A stretch of 64,000 nucleotides of DNA, taken from NCBI RefSeq assembly GCF_013623835.1, contig NZ_JABKDE010000002.1:62001-126000 (forward strand), written 5' to 3'. The notes beneath the pieces were generated by a model that was not told the origin of the DNA, did not search any database, and saw nothing but the letters and a program-made list of their open reading frames with translations. The first letter of the stretch is position 1; each line of letters opens with the position of its first letter. Below, in pieces: positions 63,733-64,000 of this stretch. The translations under genes and the position numbers were made by a program. This DNA is from Brevibacterium oceani. GTDB lineage: Bacteria > Actinomycetota > Actinomycetes > Actinomycetales > Brevibacteriaceae.

Positions 63733-64000
63733 TCAGTCCGCGGCGGCCTCACCGTCGCCTGAGGACACTTGCAGCAGTGCCAGCAGTGCGTTCTCCTGAT
63801 CAGGAGACGACAGGAAGAACAGCTCGTCGCCGGCTTCGATGACGTCATCGGCGCTCGGGGCGAAGGCCCGCGAATTGCGGATGATCGCCACCAGCACCGT
63901 ATCCATCGGAAACGCGATGCCGCCGACGCGCTCGGCGACGAGTTCCGCGTTCTCATGCACGGTGAACTCCAGCAGCCCGGCCTGTCCGCGTTCGAAGCTC
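63733..64000 (-). CDS. trkA: Potassium uptake protein TrkA, C-terminal part
   Basis: The last 88 codons of a gene whose start lies outside the window are visible. The visible portion matches an RCK_C (TrkA-C) domain: GLLEFTVHENAELVAERVGG, VLVAIIRNSR and DVIEAGDELFFLSSPD. TrkA binds nucleotides and gates the Trk/Ktr potassium channel. In mycobacteria the trkA/ceoB pair lies just downstream of this same dut region, which supports the name. The visible part has no frameshift. Confidence 0.85.
   Translation of the reverse strand, partial: SFERGQAGLLEFTVHENAELVAERVGGIAFPMDTVLVAIIRNSRAFAPSADDVIEAGDELFFLSSPDQENALLALLQVSSGDGEAAAD

Overview
The window is about 64 kb of GC-rich DNA, almost fully coding, from the chromosome of an actinobacterium. 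The evidence is lineage-specific: DivIVA/Wag31, SepF, SepH, a principal sigma factor with a long Lys/Thr/Ala-rich N-terminus, a Rv2175c-type regulator beside a Ser/Thr kinase, DUF3040/DUF3093/DUF3710/DUF4192/DUF4193 proteins, a fused CydDC, and a division and cell wall (dcw) cluster with no ftsA. MurE carries the DNPR motif of meso-diaminopimelate ligases. A Micrococcales genus such as Brevibacterium fits, but that is inference; no rRNA or tRNA gene is present to test it.

Layout. 1-5042 (mostly minus): a kinase cut by the window edge, a LysM/transglycosylase protein, a divergent Rv2175c-type DNA-binding protein, a polyprenyl diphosphate synthase and a lipoprotein. 5103-8051 (plus): DNA polymerase IV, a DUF3040 membrane protein and a DUF218 protein. 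8167-13050 (minus): a moxR-DUF58-transglutaminase operon. 13510-34187 (plus): mraZ-rsmH-ftsL-ftsI-murE-murF-mraY-murD-ftsW-murG-murC-ftsQ-ftsZ-pgeF-sepF-yggT-divIVA, then lspA and an RluA-type pseudouridine synthase. 34326-39952: dnaE, hisD, nrdR. 40185-43546 (minus): a HelD-type RNA polymerase ATPase and a spermidine-synthase-like protein. 43758-49890: DUF4192, rpoD, a convergent amidase lipoprotein, and parE. 50007-57796: a BlaI/BlaR-like pair divergent from cydA-cydB-cydDC. 57771-64000: sepH, coproporphyrin ferrochelatase, small proteins, dut-DUF3710-OB-fold, and the end of trkA.

Together the window covers peptidoglycan precursor synthesis (MurC-F, MraY, MurG), septal assembly (FtsW/FtsI/FtsL/FtsQ/FtsZ/SepF/SepH/DivIVA) and wall turnover. 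It also holds core replication and transcription functions and a cytochrome bd respiratory module next to a heme-synthesis gene.

The most notable non-coding signals are four. (1) MraZ-type TGGRG boxes occur on both sides of the mraZ/moxR divergence, including a 17-bp inverted pair. (2) Two near-identical 56-nt perfect or near-perfect palindromes (40115-40170 and 61325-61380) lie just beyond minus-strand stop codons. (3) At least nine genes have a -10-like hexamer 6-8 nt before the start codon, suggesting leaderless mRNAs. (4) A 22-bp inverted repeat brackets the start codon of the DUF218 gene. No insertion sequence, prophage, CRISPR array or tRNA was recognised.
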